64,000 nucleotides of DNA from Falsiroseomonas ponticola. Lineage in GTDB: Bacteria; Pseudomonadota; Alphaproteobacteria; Acetobacterales; Acetobacteraceae. Position numbers and translations under genes: made by a program. The stretch is from the NCBI RefSeq assembly GCF_016805305.1, contig NZ_JAERQN010000001.1, positions 1,178,001-1,242,000 on the forward strand, written 5' to 3'. Within the stretch, counting starts at the first letter, position 1, and each line of letters begins with the position of its first letter. The notes below the pieces were generated by a model. It saw only the letters and a list, made by a program, of their open reading frames with translations. It had not been told where the DNA came from and did not search any database. Shown here piece after piece: positions 1-8,471 of the stretch.

Positions 1-3
1 TCC

Positions 4-24
4 GGGGGAGGCAAAGCCTCCCCC
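4..24. repeat. GC-rich 9-bp-stem hairpin
   Basis: A perfect inverted repeat: arms at 4-12 and 16-24 with an AAA loop. It has the same design as the CCAGGGGGC-TTT hairpin at 11497. The rest of 25-191 holds no gene. Positions 110-185 are noticeably AT-richer than the surroundings and contain no promoter that I can assign with confidence. Confidence 0.6.
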
Positions 25-191
25 GAAGTGCCCCGCGAAAGCGCTGGCGCCGCGCCTTGTGTTCCGGCTATGTTCATCGCGCCGCCGCCCTTCCGCGCCC
101 TCCGCACCCCCTCGAAAACGGTGCTAAAGGCGCATAAACGGCATAATCGGCTTAAGTCACCTAGCGACTAAAAAGTCACACCCGTCACCAG

Positions 192-791
192 TTACACCGG
201 CCGCCGCGCCCGCAGCGCCGCCGCCAGCGTGCCCTCATCCAGCACATCCAGCGCGCCCCCCATCGGCACGCCCTGCGCCAGCCGCGTCACCGTGACATCC
301 GCGGGCTTCAACCGGTCCGTCAGGTAATGCGCCGTCGCCGTGCCATCGACGGTGGCGGGCAGGGCGATGATCACCTCGCTCACCCCCTCCTGCTCCACCC
401 GCCGCAGCAGCGGCTGGATGGAGAGTTCCTCCGGCCCGATGCCGGCCAGCGGAGAGAGCGTGCCCCCCAGCACATGGTACAGCCCGTGATGCGCATGGGC
501 GCGCTCCAGCGCCCAGAGGTCGGCGACCCCCTCCACCACGCAGACCAGGTGGCGGTCCCGCCGCGGGTCGGTGCAGATGCCGCAGGGCGATTGCGCATCG
601 AGGTTGCCGCAGACCTGGCAGGGCCGCACGGCCTCGGCCGCCGCCGTCAGCGCCTCCGCCAGCGGCAGCATCGTCTCCTGCGGCTTCATCAGCATGCGCA
701 GCACCGCCCGCCGCGCGCTGCGCCGGCCAAGGCCGGGCGTGCGCGCCAGCAGCGCGATCAGGCGTTCGATGGGATCATTCGGCAGTGACAA
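192..791 (-). CDS. recR: Recombination mediator protein RecR
   Basis: RecR works with RecF and RecO to load RecA onto gapped single-stranded DNA. The 199-residue product has the usual family length and order. It starts with a helix-hairpin-helix region ([14 protein letters not shown], about residues 15-28), followed by a four-cysteine zinc site (C58, C61, C70, C73). A Toprim domain follows ([12 protein letters not shown], about 85-96), and the C-terminal [16 protein letters not shown] motif is present. It is the last gene of the dnaX-ybaB-recR series, a common bacterial arrangement. An 83-bp gap with two hairpins separates it from ybaB, so it may be read through from upstream. Confidence 0.97.
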   Translation of the reverse strand: MSLPNDPIERLIALLARTPGLGRRSARRAVLRMLMKPQETMLPLAEALTAAAEAVRPCQVCGNLDAQSPCGICTDPRRDRHLVCVVEGVADLWALERAHAHHGLYHVLGGTLSPLAGIGPEELSIQPLLRRVEQEGVSEVIIALPATVDGTATAHYLTDRLKPADVTVTRLAQGVPMGGALDVLDEGTLAAALRARRPV

Positions 792-808
792 GGGGAGGCC
801 CTGCTACT

Positions 809-862
809 CCCTCTCCCGCGGGGCGGGAGAGGGTCGGGGTAAGGGTGGGCCTGCGCCCACCC
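809..862. repeat. Two intergenic hairpins between ybaB and recR
   Basis: The first is a perfect 11-bp stem (809-819 with 823-833, loop GGG). The second is an 8-bp stem (843-850 with 855-862). The segment 823-839 is the exact reverse complement of 53432-53448, so this belongs to a dispersed intergenic repeat family. It could attenuate transcription between ybaB and recR. Confidence 0.65.
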
Positions 863-874
863 CGGTCAGTCAGC

Positions 875-1201
875 TCAGAACGGCAGCTTGAGGCCGCCAA
901 GGCCGCCCGGGATGTTCATCCCCGCGGTCGCCTTCTGCATCTCCTCCGCCATCATCGCCTCCACCTTCTGCTTGGCGTCGGCATGGGCGGCGACGATCAG
1001 GTCCTCCAGCACCTCCCGGTCATCCATCAGGGAGGGATCGATGGTCAGCTTGCGGAGGTCGCCCTTGCCGGAGAGGCGGACCTTCACCATCCCGCCGCCG
1101 GAAGCCCCCTCCATCTCGGCGGCCTCCAGCTTCGCCTGCATCTCCTGCATGCGGGTCTGCATCTGCTGCGCCTGCTTCAGCATGTTGCCGAGGTTCTTCA
1201 T
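875..1201 (-). CDS. YbaB/EbfC family nucleoid-associated protein
   Basis: This is a small DNA-binding protein of the YbaB/EbfC family, which forms dimers that bind DNA and sits next to dnaX and recR in most bacteria. The 108-residue product starts [15 protein letters not shown], the typical amphipathic opening helix, and contains the conserved [14 protein letters not shown] core and a C-terminal LKLPF. I chose the ATG at 1201 because it gives the usual family start. A TTG four codons upstream (1213), overlapping the dnaX stop, is a possible alternative. A GAGGA sequence lies upstream of the ATG. Translation is probably coupled to dnaX. Confidence 0.93.
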   Translation of the reverse strand: MKNLGNMLKQAQQMQTRMQEMQAKLEAAEMEGASGGGMVKVRLSGKGDLRKLTIDPSLMDDREVLEDLIVAAHADAKQKVEAMMAEEMQKATAGMNIPGGLGGLKLPF

Positions 1202-1209
1202 GGCGTCGC

Positions 1210-3123
1210 TCAATCCTCCGGTGAGATGTCGTCATCAAGCCCCGCCGGCTCCGCATCCGGCGGCGCGAAGTCGCGCCCCGGATCGGAATCGGCCGAGGGG
1301 GGTGGCAGCCCGTAATTGTCGAGGCTGGCATCGCGCACCGCCTCGATCGTCGCACCCGGGAAGGCTTCCAGCACCGCCTGCACCAGCGGGTGGGTGCGGG
1401 CGAGTGCCCGGCGGTCCTGCTCCGCCGCGCGGCCCTGGTCGGCCAGCGTCGGCTCGCCCTCGGCATTGGACAGCGCGACGGTCCAGCGCGTGCCCGTCGT
1501 CTCCAGCAGCAGCGCGGTGATCTGCTGCGCCAGGTCGCGCGGGGCATCGGGCTTGGTGCGGATCTCCACCCTGCCGGGCGTCACCTTCACGGGATGGACG
1601 CTGTGCACCAGGTGGGCGTGCAGCATCGGCTTGCGCCCATGCGCCAGCGCCGCGATGTCGCGGTAGGTGGCGACGACCGGCGCGGCCACGGCCTCCACCG
1701 GCGCCGCCACGGCCTGCGCCACGGCCATCGCCGCGCCCCCTCCGGCAATCGCCCGCAGCCCGCCCCCGCCCGGCGGCGGCGCGGCGGGCCCGGCCGGGGC
1801 GCCCGCACCCTGTTCGGTCAGCCGCCGCACCAGGTCGCCCGGCGTCGGCAGCTCCGCCACATGGGCGATGCGGATCAGCACCATCTCGGCCGCCGCGCGG
1901 CGGTCCACGCCATCCTGCGCGACCTCCTGCATCCCCTTCAGCAGCATCTGCCAGCAGCGCGCCAGCACGGGGATGGAAAGCCGGTCCGCCAGCTGCGCGC
2001 CGCGCACGCGCTCGGCCTCCGGCAGCGCCGGGTCCTTGCGCAGCGCGGGCACGGATTTCATCCGGCTCAGCAGATGCGTCAGCTCCAGCAGGTCGGACAG
2101 CACCACGCCGGGATCGGTGCCGCGGGCATGCGCCTGTTCGGACAGCGCCAGCGCCGCGGCCGCATCGCCCGCCATCAGCGCCTCCATCAGGGAGACGGCG
2201 AGCCCGCGCTCCGCCAGGCCCAGCATGTCCACCACGGCCTCGGCCGTCACGCCGCCGCCGCCCGCCATGGCGATGGCCTGGTCGAGGATGGAGAGCCCGT
2301 CGCGCACCGATCCATCGGCGGCGCGCGCCACCATGGCCAGCGCCTCCGCCTCCGCTGGCACCGCCTCCAGCCCGCAGATGCGCTGGAAATGCGCCATCAG
2401 CTGGTCCTGCGGCACGCGGCGCAGATGGAAGGTCTGGCAGCGGCTGAGGATGGTGGTCGGCACCTTCCGCAATTCCGTCGTCGCCAGCATGAACTTCACG
2501 TCCGGCGGCGGTTCCTCCAGCGTCTTCAGCAGCGCGTTGAAGGCGGCCGTGGACATCATGTGGACCTCGTCCAGGATGATGACCTTGAAGCGGCCCTGGG
2601 CGGGGCGGAAGCGCAGCCTCTCGCGCAGCTCCCGCACATCGTCGATGCCGTTGTTGCTGGCGGCGTCCAGCTCCTGCACGTCGGGGTGCCGGTCGGCCAG
2701 GATGGCGCGGCATTCCGCGCAGACCCCGCAGGGATCGGGCGTCGGCCCGCCCTGGCCGTCGGGGCCGATGCAGTTCAGCGCACGGGCGATGATGCGCGCC
2801 GTCGTCGTCTTGCCCACGCCGCGGACGCCGGTGAGCATGAAGGCGTGGTGCACCCGCCCCTGCGCGAAAGCGTTGCGCAGCGTTTTCACCAGCGCTTCCT
2901 GCCCGATCAGGTCGGCGAAGTTCTGCGGGCGGTACTTGCGCGCGAGCACACGGTACGGCGTACCGGTGGCGGCAACGGGCGCTGGCGGCGGCGGTGGCGC
3001 GGCGGCGGCCGGCGGATCGGGCTCTCCGAACAGCCCGGGCCCTTCCTGCGGCGGGGGCGGCGGCAGCCCCTCATCCTCGGGCGCCTCGGGTGGTAGCGGA
3101 TTGCCGAAGATGTCGCTGGCCAT
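1210..3123 (-). CDS. dnaX: DNA polymerase III subunits gamma/tau
   Basis: DnaX is the clamp-loader ATPase of the replicative DNA polymerase III. The 637-residue product has a Pro-rich N-terminal extension (about residues 10-55), then the AAA+ module. Walker A is GVRGVGKT (99-106), the zinc site uses C117, C132, C135 and C138, Walker B is VIILDEVH (181-188), and the SRC arginine-finger motif is near 227-229. The C-terminal part ends in a tau-like domain. The reading frame stays open far upstream to 4308, but the [10 protein letters not shown] start at 3123 is preferred: it lies just downstream of the SRP RNA, and the upstream part overlaps nudC. I see no frameshift slippery site. ybaB follows directly. 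Confidence 0.96.
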   Translation of the reverse strand: MASDIFGNPLPPEAPEDEGLPPPPPQEGPGLFGEPDPPAAAAPPPPPAPVAATGTPYRVLARKYRPQNFADLIGQEALVKTLRNAFAQGRVHHAFMLTGVRGVGKTTTARIIARALNCIGPDGQGGPTPDPCGVCAECRAILADRHPDVQELDAASNNGIDDVRELRERLRFRPAQGRFKVIILDEVHMMSTAAFNALLKTLEEPPPDVKFMLATTELRKVPTTILSRCQTFHLRRVPQDQLMAHFQRICGLEAVPAEAEALAMVARAADGSVRDGLSILDQAIAMAGGGGVTAEAVVDMLGLAERGLAVSLMEALMAGDAAAALALSEQAHARGTDPGVVLSDLLELTHLLSRMKSVPALRKDPALPEAERVRGAQLADRLSIPVLARCWQMLLKGMQEVAQDGVDRRAAAEMVLIRIAHVAELPTPGDLVRRLTEQGAGAPAGPAAPPPGGGGLRAIAGGGAAMAVAQAVAAPVEAVAAPVVATYRDIAALAHGRKPMLHAHLVHSVHPVKVTPGRVEIRTKPDAPRDLAQQITALLLETTGTRWTVALSNAEGEPTLADQGRAAEQDRRALARTHPLVQAVLEAFPGATIEAVRDASLDNYGLPPPSADSDPGRDFAPPDAEPAGLDDDISPED

Positions 3124-3172
3124 GCGGTTGTCCGGGGTTAGCGGGCGCCCGGAAAAGGGGCCAGGATCAGGT

Positions 3173-3268
3173 GGAAGGCCGGCGGGCGACCCGCGCGAGA
3201 ACTCGTTACGGCTGCTTCCTTCCGGACCTGACCGGGTTGGCGAGGAGCACGTCCGTCGCCGACCTTCC
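3173..3268 (-). ncRNA. ffs: Signal recognition particle RNA (4.5S type)
   Basis: On the minus strand the hallmark SRP domain IV sequence GGTCAGGTCCGGAAGGAAGC followed by AGCC lies near 3210-3233. It carries the GGAA tetraloop and the asymmetric loop that bind Ffh. Flanking arms pair over a long distance: GGAAGG at the 5' end with CCTTCC at the 3' end, and GGCGAC with GTCGCC. The molecule folds into one rod of about 96 nt, the usual size of the small bacterial SRP RNA. It lies just upstream of dnaX on the same strand, as in many alphaproteobacteria. The ends are set by pairing and are accurate to a few bases. Confidence 0.93.
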
Positions 3269-3274
3269 GCCCCC

Positions 3275-3303
3275 AATATCGGGGTTCGGGGCCGCCGGGG
3301 CAA
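3275..3303 (-). promoter_or_regulatory. Sigma-70-type promoter of the SRP RNA gene
   Basis: Reading the minus strand, TTGCCC (3303-3298) and GATATT (3280-3275) are separated by exactly 17 nt. The expected start, 7 nt after the -10 box, falls on 3268, the first base of the paired SRP RNA end. This agreement with an independently placed RNA end supports the call. The promoter may also drive dnaX. Confidence 0.65.
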
Positions 3304-3387
3304 TGCCCCCCGCGCCGCCAGGGCGACACCCCGGCCGGCGAAGTCCCTCCCTGGACCGCATGCGGGCCGCGTGGCAGGGTCGGCGCG

Positions 3388-4317
3388 ATGCTCTCCGTCC
3401 CCGCCAGCCGTCCCAATGCCTATACGGGCAGCCCCCTCGATCGCGCCGGCCACCGGCGCGACGATGCGGACTGGATCGCCCAGGCCCTCGCCGATCCCGA
3501 GACCCTCTTCGCCCCCGTCTGGCGCAGCCGCAGCCTGATGAAGGGCGTGGAGGAGGGGAAGCCCGAAGCCGTGCTGCTGACCGGCGCCGCGGCCGGCTCC
3601 GTCCGTATGGCGGGCGGGCCCTGGGCCTTCCTCGGCCTGTGGGAAGCGCGCCCCGTCTTCACCGTGGATTGCTCGGCGGCGGAGGACCCGCTGCCCCTGC
3701 TGCCGGACGGCATGGGCGCCTTCACCGATCTCCGCCAGGTCGCCGGCCTGCTGCCGGCCGGGGAGGCCTCGGTGCTGGCCCATGCGCGCGGGCTGATGCA
3801 TTGGCGCACGCGGCACCGCTTCTGCGGCGTCTGCGGGGGCGAATGCGCGCCGCGCAGCGCCGGCAACGTCATGGTCTGCACCGCCTGCAACGCCCAGCAC
3901 TTCCCGCGCACCGACCCGGCCGTGATCATGCTGGTGGTGCGCGGCGACAAGGCGCTGCTCGGCCATTCCCACCGCTTCCCGAATTCGAGGATGTATTCGA
4001 CCCTCGCCGGCTTCGTGGAGCCGGGCGAGAGCCTGGAGGAAGCGGTGCGGCGCGAGGTGCGGGAGGAGACGGGCGTCGAGGTCGGCGACGTGCTCTACCA
4101 TTCCTCCCAGCCCTGGCCCTTCCCGGCTTCCATCATGCTGGGCTTCCACGCCGAGGGTCTGTCGGATTCGATCACCATCGACCCCGAGGAGCTGCAGGAC
4201 GCCCGCTGGTTCACGCGCGACGAGATGCGCAACGCGGCCGCGCACGGATTTTCCCTGCCCCGGATCGATTCCATCGCGCGGCGCCTGATCGAGGATTGGC
4301 TGGAGCACGGCGCATGA
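3388..4317 (+). CDS. nudC: NADH pyrophosphatase NudC (NAD decapping)
   Basis: NudC is a Nudix hydrolase that splits NAD(H) into NMN(H) and AMP and removes NAD caps from RNA. The 309-residue product has an N-terminal NUDIX-like domain. A zinc ribbon follows with C146, C149, C164 and C167, then the catalytic Nudix domain with the box GFVEPGE..REVREETG (about 208-230). SQPWPFPAS (about 240-248) is the motif diagnostic of the NudC subfamily. It is divergent from the ffs-dnaX unit. Its TGA overlaps the ATG of the next gene (ATGA), so the two are likely co-translated. Confidence 0.96.
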   Translation: MLSVPASRPNAYTGSPLDRAGHRRDDADWIAQALADPETLFAPVWRSRSLMKGVEEGKPEAVLLTGAAAGSVRMAGGPWAFLGLWEARPVFTVDCSAAEDPLPLLPDGMGAFTDLRQVAGLLPAGEASVLAHARGLMHWRTRHRFCGVCGGECAPRSAGNVMVCTACNAQHFPRTDPAVIMLVVRGDKALLGHSHRFPNSRMYSTLAGFVEPGESLEEAVRREVREETGVEVGDVLYHSSQPWPFPASIMLGFHAEGLSDSITIDPEELQDARWFTRDEMRNAAAHGFSLPRIDSIARRLIEDWLEHGA

Positions 4318-4610
4318 AGCCCCTTTTCGCCGCCCTTCCCCTGCTGCTGGCCGGGCTGCTCGGCGCCTGCGCCGGCGCCGCGCCGCGGGAGCCGGAGACG
4401 CCCGTCATGGCCGAATGCCGGGCGGAGGCCGAGCGCACCCCCGGCGCGCAGGCCATCTACAGCCGGATCAACACCCAGAACCCGAACAACGTGGACCGCC
4501 TGGAGCGGGAGCGCGAGGTGCAGGTGAACCGCGCCTATGCCGATTGCCTGGCGCGGCGCGGCGTGCGGCGCGGCGGCGGCGTGGAGCCGGTTCGCCGCTC
4601 CGGCCTCTGA
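4314..4610 (+). CDS. Small predicted lipoprotein
   Basis: A 98-residue protein that I do not recognise by family. The N-terminus (MKPLFAALPLLLAGLLGAC) is a clear lipoprotein signal with lipobox LGAC, which would put the lipidated cysteine at residue 19. The mature part is short, charged and contains a second pair of cysteines (C34 and one near residue 79) that could form a disulfide in the periplasm. The start overlaps the nudC stop by 4 bp, so expression is coupled to nudC, with which no functional link is known. Confidence 0.8.
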   Translation: MKPLFAALPLLLAGLLGACAGAAPREPETPVMAECRAEAERTPGAQAIYSRINTQNPNNVDRLEREREVQVNRAYADCLARRGVRRGGGVEPVRRSGL

Positions 4611-4619
4611 GGCCGTCGG

Positions 4620-5942
4620 ATGTCGGGCGCCGCTCCTCCCTCGCCCCCGCGCGGCCTGGCCGGCTTCCTGGATGCGCTGCGGGATGGGCGCGTCGTCGTC
4701 GGCTGGGCGGCCGACCCGCAGGACCCCGCGGCCCGCCCGATCATCCGGCTGATGCGCGGCGTGGAGGTATTGGCCGAGGGCCCCACCGACATCCCGCGCG
4801 ATGACGGCAAGCCCGGCTTCCGCCTGCGATCGCCGGAGCCGCTGACGCCGCGCGATTTCCTGGAAGGGCGGGTGCGCGTCCGCGCCGTGCTGCCCGGCCG
4901 CCCCGTGGCGACGACCCTGGCCATGACGCGCCGGATGCGCGATGCGCTGGAAGCCGAGGCCGAGGGCCTCGCCCCGCCGCCACCTGCGCCACCGCCGCCT
5001 GCCCCGCCGCCGCCTGCCCCGCCGCCGCCTGCGCCGCCGCCGCCTGCACCGCCGCCGCCTGCGCCGCCGCCGCCTGCACCGCCGCCGCCTGCGCCGCCAC
5101 CGCCCGCCCCGCCGCCGCCTGCATCGCCACCGCCCGCGCCCCCACCGCAAGCTGCCCCGCCCCCGCCGCCGTCACCCCTCGTCGCCGACCTGGCCGCGCT
5201 GCCGCCGCCGCTCGGCGCGCTGCTGCGGGTGGCGCGCGGCCTCGCCGCCGGCCCGGTCCCCACCCTCCACCTCGTGCTGCCGCGCCGCGCGGCCGTGCTG
5301 GCCGGGATCTCCGACCCCGCGCCGACGCCGCTCGAACGCGCCGCCGCCGGCGAACCCGCCCTCGCCGCGGGCTGGGTGCCGCTGCGCCAGGCCTTCGCCC
5401 GCCTGCCCAATCCCGGCGCGCTGTGGCGGCAGGATGGCCAGCGGCTCGCCATCGAAGGCGGGCTGGCGCTGGTGGAGACGCTGCTCGCCGTGCTCCGGGT
5501 GCTGCGGCCGGATGCGGCGGAGGCGATCGCCCGCGCCGCCGCCATCCTCGCCCGCGCCGACCTCGCCGCCCTGCCGCGGCGGGAGATCGCGGAGGAGGGC
5601 GGCCCCGCCACCGGCCCGGCCTTCCTCGGCGTCGCGATGCGGGAGACGGAGCCGGCGCTGACCGCCGACCTCTTCGCCGGCCTGCCGCCGCCGCGCCCCA
5701 TGGCGCAGCCCCTGCCGGGGCTGGAGGCCTGGGCCAGCCCGGGCGCGCCGCTGCCCTGGCGCCTGGTGGTGATGACGGAACCCGGCCTCGGCGGCAGCGC
5801 CGGCCCCGCCGCCGCGGGCTGGTGGCTGCGCCAGCTCTGCGCCGAATGCGTGGTGAGCGAGGCGCTGGCCACGGTGGACCCCGCCGCCATCCTCGCCACC
5901 CGCCCGGACCTGGTGCTGACCCTGGCGCGGGAGCCGGCCTGA
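4620..5942 (+). CDS. Hypothetical protein with PPPPA-repeat linker
   Basis: This 440-residue protein has no family that I recognise. An N-terminal part of about 118 residues has alternating short hydrophobic stretches (VVVGWAADP, RVRVRAVL) that suggest a small beta-domain. A proline-rich linker follows, with ten consecutive PPPPA units plus two degenerate ones (about residues 119-178). The C-terminal part of about 260 residues is rich in Ala, Leu and Arg and probably globular and helical. There is no signal peptide or membrane segment. It starts 9 bp after the lipoprotein gene, so it could belong to the nudC operon. Function unknown. Confidence 0.75.
   Translation: MSGAAPPSPPRGLAGFLDALRDGRVVVGWAADPQDPAARPIIRLMRGVEVLAEGPTDIPRDDGKPGFRLRSPEPLTPRDFLEGRVRVRAVLPGRPVATTLAMTRRMRDALEAEAEGLAPPPPAPPPPAPPPPAPPPPAPPPPAPPPPAPPPPAPPPPAPPPPAPPPPASPPPAPPPQAAPPPPPSPLVADLAALPPPLGALLRVARGLAAGPVPTLHLVLPRRAAVLAGISDPAPTPLERAAAGEPALAAGWVPLRQAFARLPNPGALWRQDGQRLAIEGGLALVETLLAVLRVLRPDAAEAIARAAAILARADLAALPRREIAEEGGPATGPAFLGVAMRETEPALTADLFAGLPPPRPMAQPLPGLEAWASPGAPLPWRLVVMTEPGLGGSAGPAAAGWWLRQLCAECVVSEALATVDPAAILATRPDLVLTLAREPA
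4974..5153 (+). repeat. 15-bp tandem repeat coding PPPPA units
   Basis: Ten in-frame copies of a 15-bp unit (CCG CCG CCG CCT GCN) occupy 4974-5123, followed by two degenerate copies (SPPPA and PPPQA) to 5153. Several copies are identical apart from the last base. Such an array is prone to change copy number by slippage, which would lengthen or shorten the linker without breaking the frame. Confidence 0.9.
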
Positions 5943-5946
5943 TCAT

Positions 5947-5984
5947 CCCGGCGGAGCCGGGCTGAACACCCCGGCGGAGCCGGG
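5947..5984. terminator. Two identical tandem hairpins between convergent genes
   Basis: The 15-nt palindrome CCCGGCGGAGCCGGG occurs twice, at 5947-5961 and 5970-5984. Each has a 6-bp GC stem and a GGA loop. They fill the gap between the convergent ends of the PPPPA-repeat gene and pheA. There is no T-tract, so a bidirectional terminator role is inferred from position and structure only. Confidence 0.45.
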
Positions 5985-6001
5985 ACGGGCCAACGCGCCC
6001 C

Positions 6002-6865
6002 TCAGTTCCCCTCGCGCTGCGCCAGCCGGTAGGGATGCGCGCGATAGGTGCCGAGCACCCGCAGATCGGCGGAGAAGAAGGTCAGCTCCTCCAGCGCCCG
6101 CGCCAGGGCGGGATCGTCCGGCCGGCCATCGACATCGGCCAGGAACTGCGTCGCCGTGAAGGCGCCGCCGACCATGTAGCTCTCGAGCTTGGTCATGTTC
6201 ACGCCGTTCGTCGCGAAGCCGCCCAGCGCCTTGTAGAGCGCGGCCGGGATGTTCTTCACGCGGAACACGAAGCTCGTCACCCAGTCGCCGGGGCCATAGG
6301 GCGGTTCGAGCGGCGTGGTGCGGCAGACATAGAAGCGCGTGGTGTTGTGCGCCGCATCCTCCACGTTCCGCCGCAGGATCTCGAGGCCGTAGATCTCCGC
6401 CGCCAGCTCGCTGGCGATGGCCGCGTCCCCGGTGCCGCCGCGTTCCGCGATCAGCTGGGCGGCGCCGGCGGTATCGGCCTCGATCACCGGCTGCAGCGAC
6501 AGCTCCTTGATCAGCTTCAGCACCTGGCCGAGCGCCACGGGGTGGCTGTGGGCGCGCTTCAGCGTCGCGATGGAGGCGCCCTTCGGCGCCAGCAGGCAAT
6601 GCTCCACCCGCTCGAAATGCTCGCCCACCACATGCAGGCCGCTGTCGGGCAGCAGGCGATGGATGTCGGGCACCCGGCCCGCCAGCGAATTCTCGCAGGG
6701 CAGCATGGCCAGCCCCGCGCGGCCGTCCCGCACCGCATCCATGGCCGCTTCGAAGGACGGGCAGGGCAGGGTGGTCCAGCCCGGATAGGCCTTGCGGCAG
6801 GCCAGGTCCGAATAGGCGCCGGGCAGGCCCTGGAAGGCGATCACACCGGGGGAATTCTGGGGCAT
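6002..6865 (-). CDS. pheA: Prephenate dehydratase
   Basis: Converts prephenate to phenylpyruvate in phenylalanine synthesis. The 287-residue product is a monofunctional enzyme with no chorismate mutase domain. The two-lobed catalytic domain starts IAFQGLPGAYSD and carries the conserved HNTTRFYV motif (TRF, about residues 173-180). The C-terminal ACT domain (about 195-275) contains the GxNMTKLES motif of the phenylalanine-binding regulatory site, in the KLESYM form usual for alphaproteobacteria. Feedback inhibition by phenylalanine is therefore expected. The start MPQNSPG at 6865 is the only good one. It diverges from the cytochrome c gene. Confidence 0.96.
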   Translation of the reverse strand: MPQNSPGVIAFQGLPGAYSDLACRKAYPGWTTLPCPSFEAAMDAVRDGRAGLAMLPCENSLAGRVPDIHRLLPDSGLHVVGEHFERVEHCLLAPKGASIATLKRAHSHPVALGQVLKLIKELSLQPVIEADTAGAAQLIAERGGTGDAAIASELAAEIYGLEILRRNVEDAAHNTTRFYVCRTTPLEPPYGPGDWVTSFVFRVKNIPAALYKALGGFATNGVNMTKLESYMVGGAFTATQFLADVDGRPDDPALARALEELTFFSADLRVLGTYRAHPYRLAQREGN

Positions 6866-7031
6866 GAGAGGGCGTTGTCCTGCCTTGCAGCGGCCAGCCG
6901 GGTTGTCGTTGCCGGCGGCGGCCTATATGTTCCCGCGGGTTTTACGGCAGGGCGGGCAGGGCGCAAGCCCAGCCACTTGCAAGGTTTTAACGGTTCTCGG
7001 GCATCGCTTCGCCCAAGCCGGGTCGCAGCGC

Positions 7032-7065
7032 CGCTCCGCCGCCGCGTCTTCGGGCGGGCGGAGCG
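7032..7065. other. Hairpin upstream of the cytochrome c gene
   Basis: The arms CGCTCCGCC (7032-7040) and GGCGGAGCG (7057-7065) are perfectly complementary. They lie 22 nt before the cytochrome c start, in the 222-bp gap between divergent pheA and this gene, so the structure would be in the 5' leader of the transcript. The rest of the gap must hold both promoters, but none is convincing. Confidence 0.4.
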
Positions 7066-7087
7066 CTTCGGAAGGGTCCATTCCAGG

Positions 7088-7624
7088 ATGAGTCTGGAAG
7101 TCAACAAGGTTGCCGCCGCCGTGCTGACGGCCGGCATCGCCTTCATGGTCACCGGCCTGATCGGCGACCTGATCGTCCATCCGCGCAAGCTGGAGACCAG
7201 CGCGCTGGCCACCCCGGCCGCCGCCCAGCCGGCCGCCGCCGCCGCCCCCGCCGCGCCGGCGCTGGAGCCGATCAGCCCGCTGCTGGCCGCCGCCAATGCC
7301 GATAATGGCCGCGCGCTCGCCGGCCGCCTCTGCGCCTCCTGCCACAATTTCGCGCAGGGCGGCCCGAACGGCGTGGGTCCGAACCTCTATGGCATCGTCG
7401 GCAAGGGCCACGCCCAGGCCGCCGGCTTCAACTACTCCGCCGCCAACCGGGCGCTCGCCGACAAGCCCTGGGATTATGAGGCGCTGAACGCCTTCCTCGC
7501 CCGCCCCGCCACCGCCATGCCGGGCACCCGCATGGCCTTCGCCGGCATCAGCAACACGGGCCAGCGCGCGGACGTCATCGCCTATCTCCGCACCCTCTCG
7601 CCGAACCCGGTCCCGCTGCCCTGA
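7088..7624 (+). CDS. Membrane-anchored class I cytochrome c (CycM-like)
   Basis: An electron carrier on the periplasmic side of the inner membrane. The 178-residue protein has one N-terminal membrane segment (about residues 8-30) without an obvious cleavage site. An Ala/Pro-rich tether follows (about 40-60), then a cytochrome c domain with the haem site CASCH (82-86), the GPNLYGIVG loop and a methionine ligand, probably M149 in GTRMAFAG. The anchor-linker-haem layout is that of CycM/cytochrome c552, which in alphaproteobacteria passes electrons from the bc1 complex to aa3 oxidase. It is co-transcribed with hisN, whose probable start overlaps its stop. Confidence 0.92.
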   Translation: MSLEVNKVAAAVLTAGIAFMVTGLIGDLIVHPRKLETSALATPAAAQPAAAAAPAAPALEPISPLLAAANADNGRALAGRLCASCHNFAQGGPNGVGPNLYGIVGKGHAQAAGFNYSAANRALADKPWDYEALNAFLARPATAMPGTRMAFAGISNTGQRADVIAYLRTLSPNPVPLP

Positions 7625-8400
7625 TCCCGGCAGCCTTCCGGGAAACCGCCGAAGCGGCGGCGGATGCGGCCGGTGCCGTCATCCGCCCGCTCTTCCGGTC
7701 CCAGCTCCTCGTCGAAGCCAAGGGCGATGCCAGCCCGGTGACGGAAGCCGACAAGGCCGCCGAACGCACCATCCGGGCCCTGATCGCCGAACGCCACCCC
7801 GACCACGGCGTGATCGGGGAGGAATACGGGGAGACCAACCCGGGCGCCGACTGGGTCTGGGTGCTGGACCCCATCGATGGCACCCGCGCCTTCGTCACGG
7901 GCCGCCCCCTCTTCGGCACGCTGATCGGCCTGCTCCACAAGGGCGTCCCCGTGCTGGGCGTGATCGACCAGCCCGCGACGCGCGAACGCTGGATCGGCCT
8001 CAGCGGCCAGGCCACGGAATTCCGCTCCGATTTCGGCGGCACGCCCCGCTGCCGGCCCTGCGGCCGCCTGGCGGAGGCCGAGCTGTCCTGCACCTCCCCC
8101 GACATGTTCGATGCCGACACCGCGCCGCGCTTCGCCGCCGCCAAGGCCGCCGCGCGCCGCACCACCTGGGGCGGCGACTGCTACGCCTATGGGCTGCTGG
8201 CGCTCGGCCTGGTGGATGCCGTGGTGGACGCCACCATGAAGCCCTGGGACTGGGCCGCGCTGGTCCCGGTGATCGAAGGCGCGGGCGGCCGTTGCACCGA
8301 CTGGGCCGGCCGGCCGCTTCGCCTCGACAGCGATGGCACCGTGCTGGCGGTGGGTGACGCCGCCCTGCTGCCGGAAATCTCCCGCCTCCTGGCCGGCTGA
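7621..8400 (+). CDS. hisN: Histidinol-phosphatase, inositol monophosphatase family
   Basis: Predicted HisN-type enzyme removing phosphate from histidinol phosphate. Of the 259 residues, the metal-binding motifs are GEEYG (66-70), DPIDGT (83-88) and the C-terminal KPWDWAAL. The GGDCYAYGLLA stretch is typical of the HisN branch. No ATG or GTG gives a full-length protein: the first GTG (7738) would remove the first 39 residues, including a conserved helix. The CTG at 7621 gives the expected length and overlaps the upstream TGA as CTGA, the same geometry as the usual ATGA coupling, so I place the start there. A general inositol-1-phosphatase role cannot be excluded. Confidence 0.85.
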   Translation: MIPAAFRETAEAAADAAGAVIRPLFRSQLLVEAKGDASPVTEADKAAERTIRALIAERHPDHGVIGEEYGETNPGADWVWVLDPIDGTRAFVTGRPLFGTLIGLLHKGVPVLGVIDQPATRERWIGLSGQATEFRSDFGGTPRCRPCGRLAEAELSCTSPDMFDADTAPRFAAAKAAARRTTWGGDCYAYGLLALGLVDAVVDATMKPWDWAALVPVIEGAGGRCTDWAGRPLRLDSDGTVLAVGDAALLPEISRLLAG

Positions 8401-8471
8401 GGCCGCGCTTGTCGCGCGTTCCGCCAGCGGCGGACGTTGCGGCAGAGGGGGCGAACCCCCAAACTGTGGGC

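Noticed and set aside
1210-3123. Programmed frameshift in dnaX producing gamma
   Set aside because: No A-rich slippery heptamer with downstream hairpin was seen in this GC-rich gene.
3124-4308. N-terminal extension of dnaX by about 395 codons on the minus strand
   Set aside because: The frame is open but overlaps the SRP RNA and nudC on the other strand and lacks family similarity. The [10 protein letters not shown] start at 3123 fits DnaX.
4535-5946. Long minus-strand open frames opposite the PPPPA-repeat gene
   Set aside because: They are Arg/Ser/Gly low-complexity translations of the complementary strand, typical of shadows in very GC-rich DNA.
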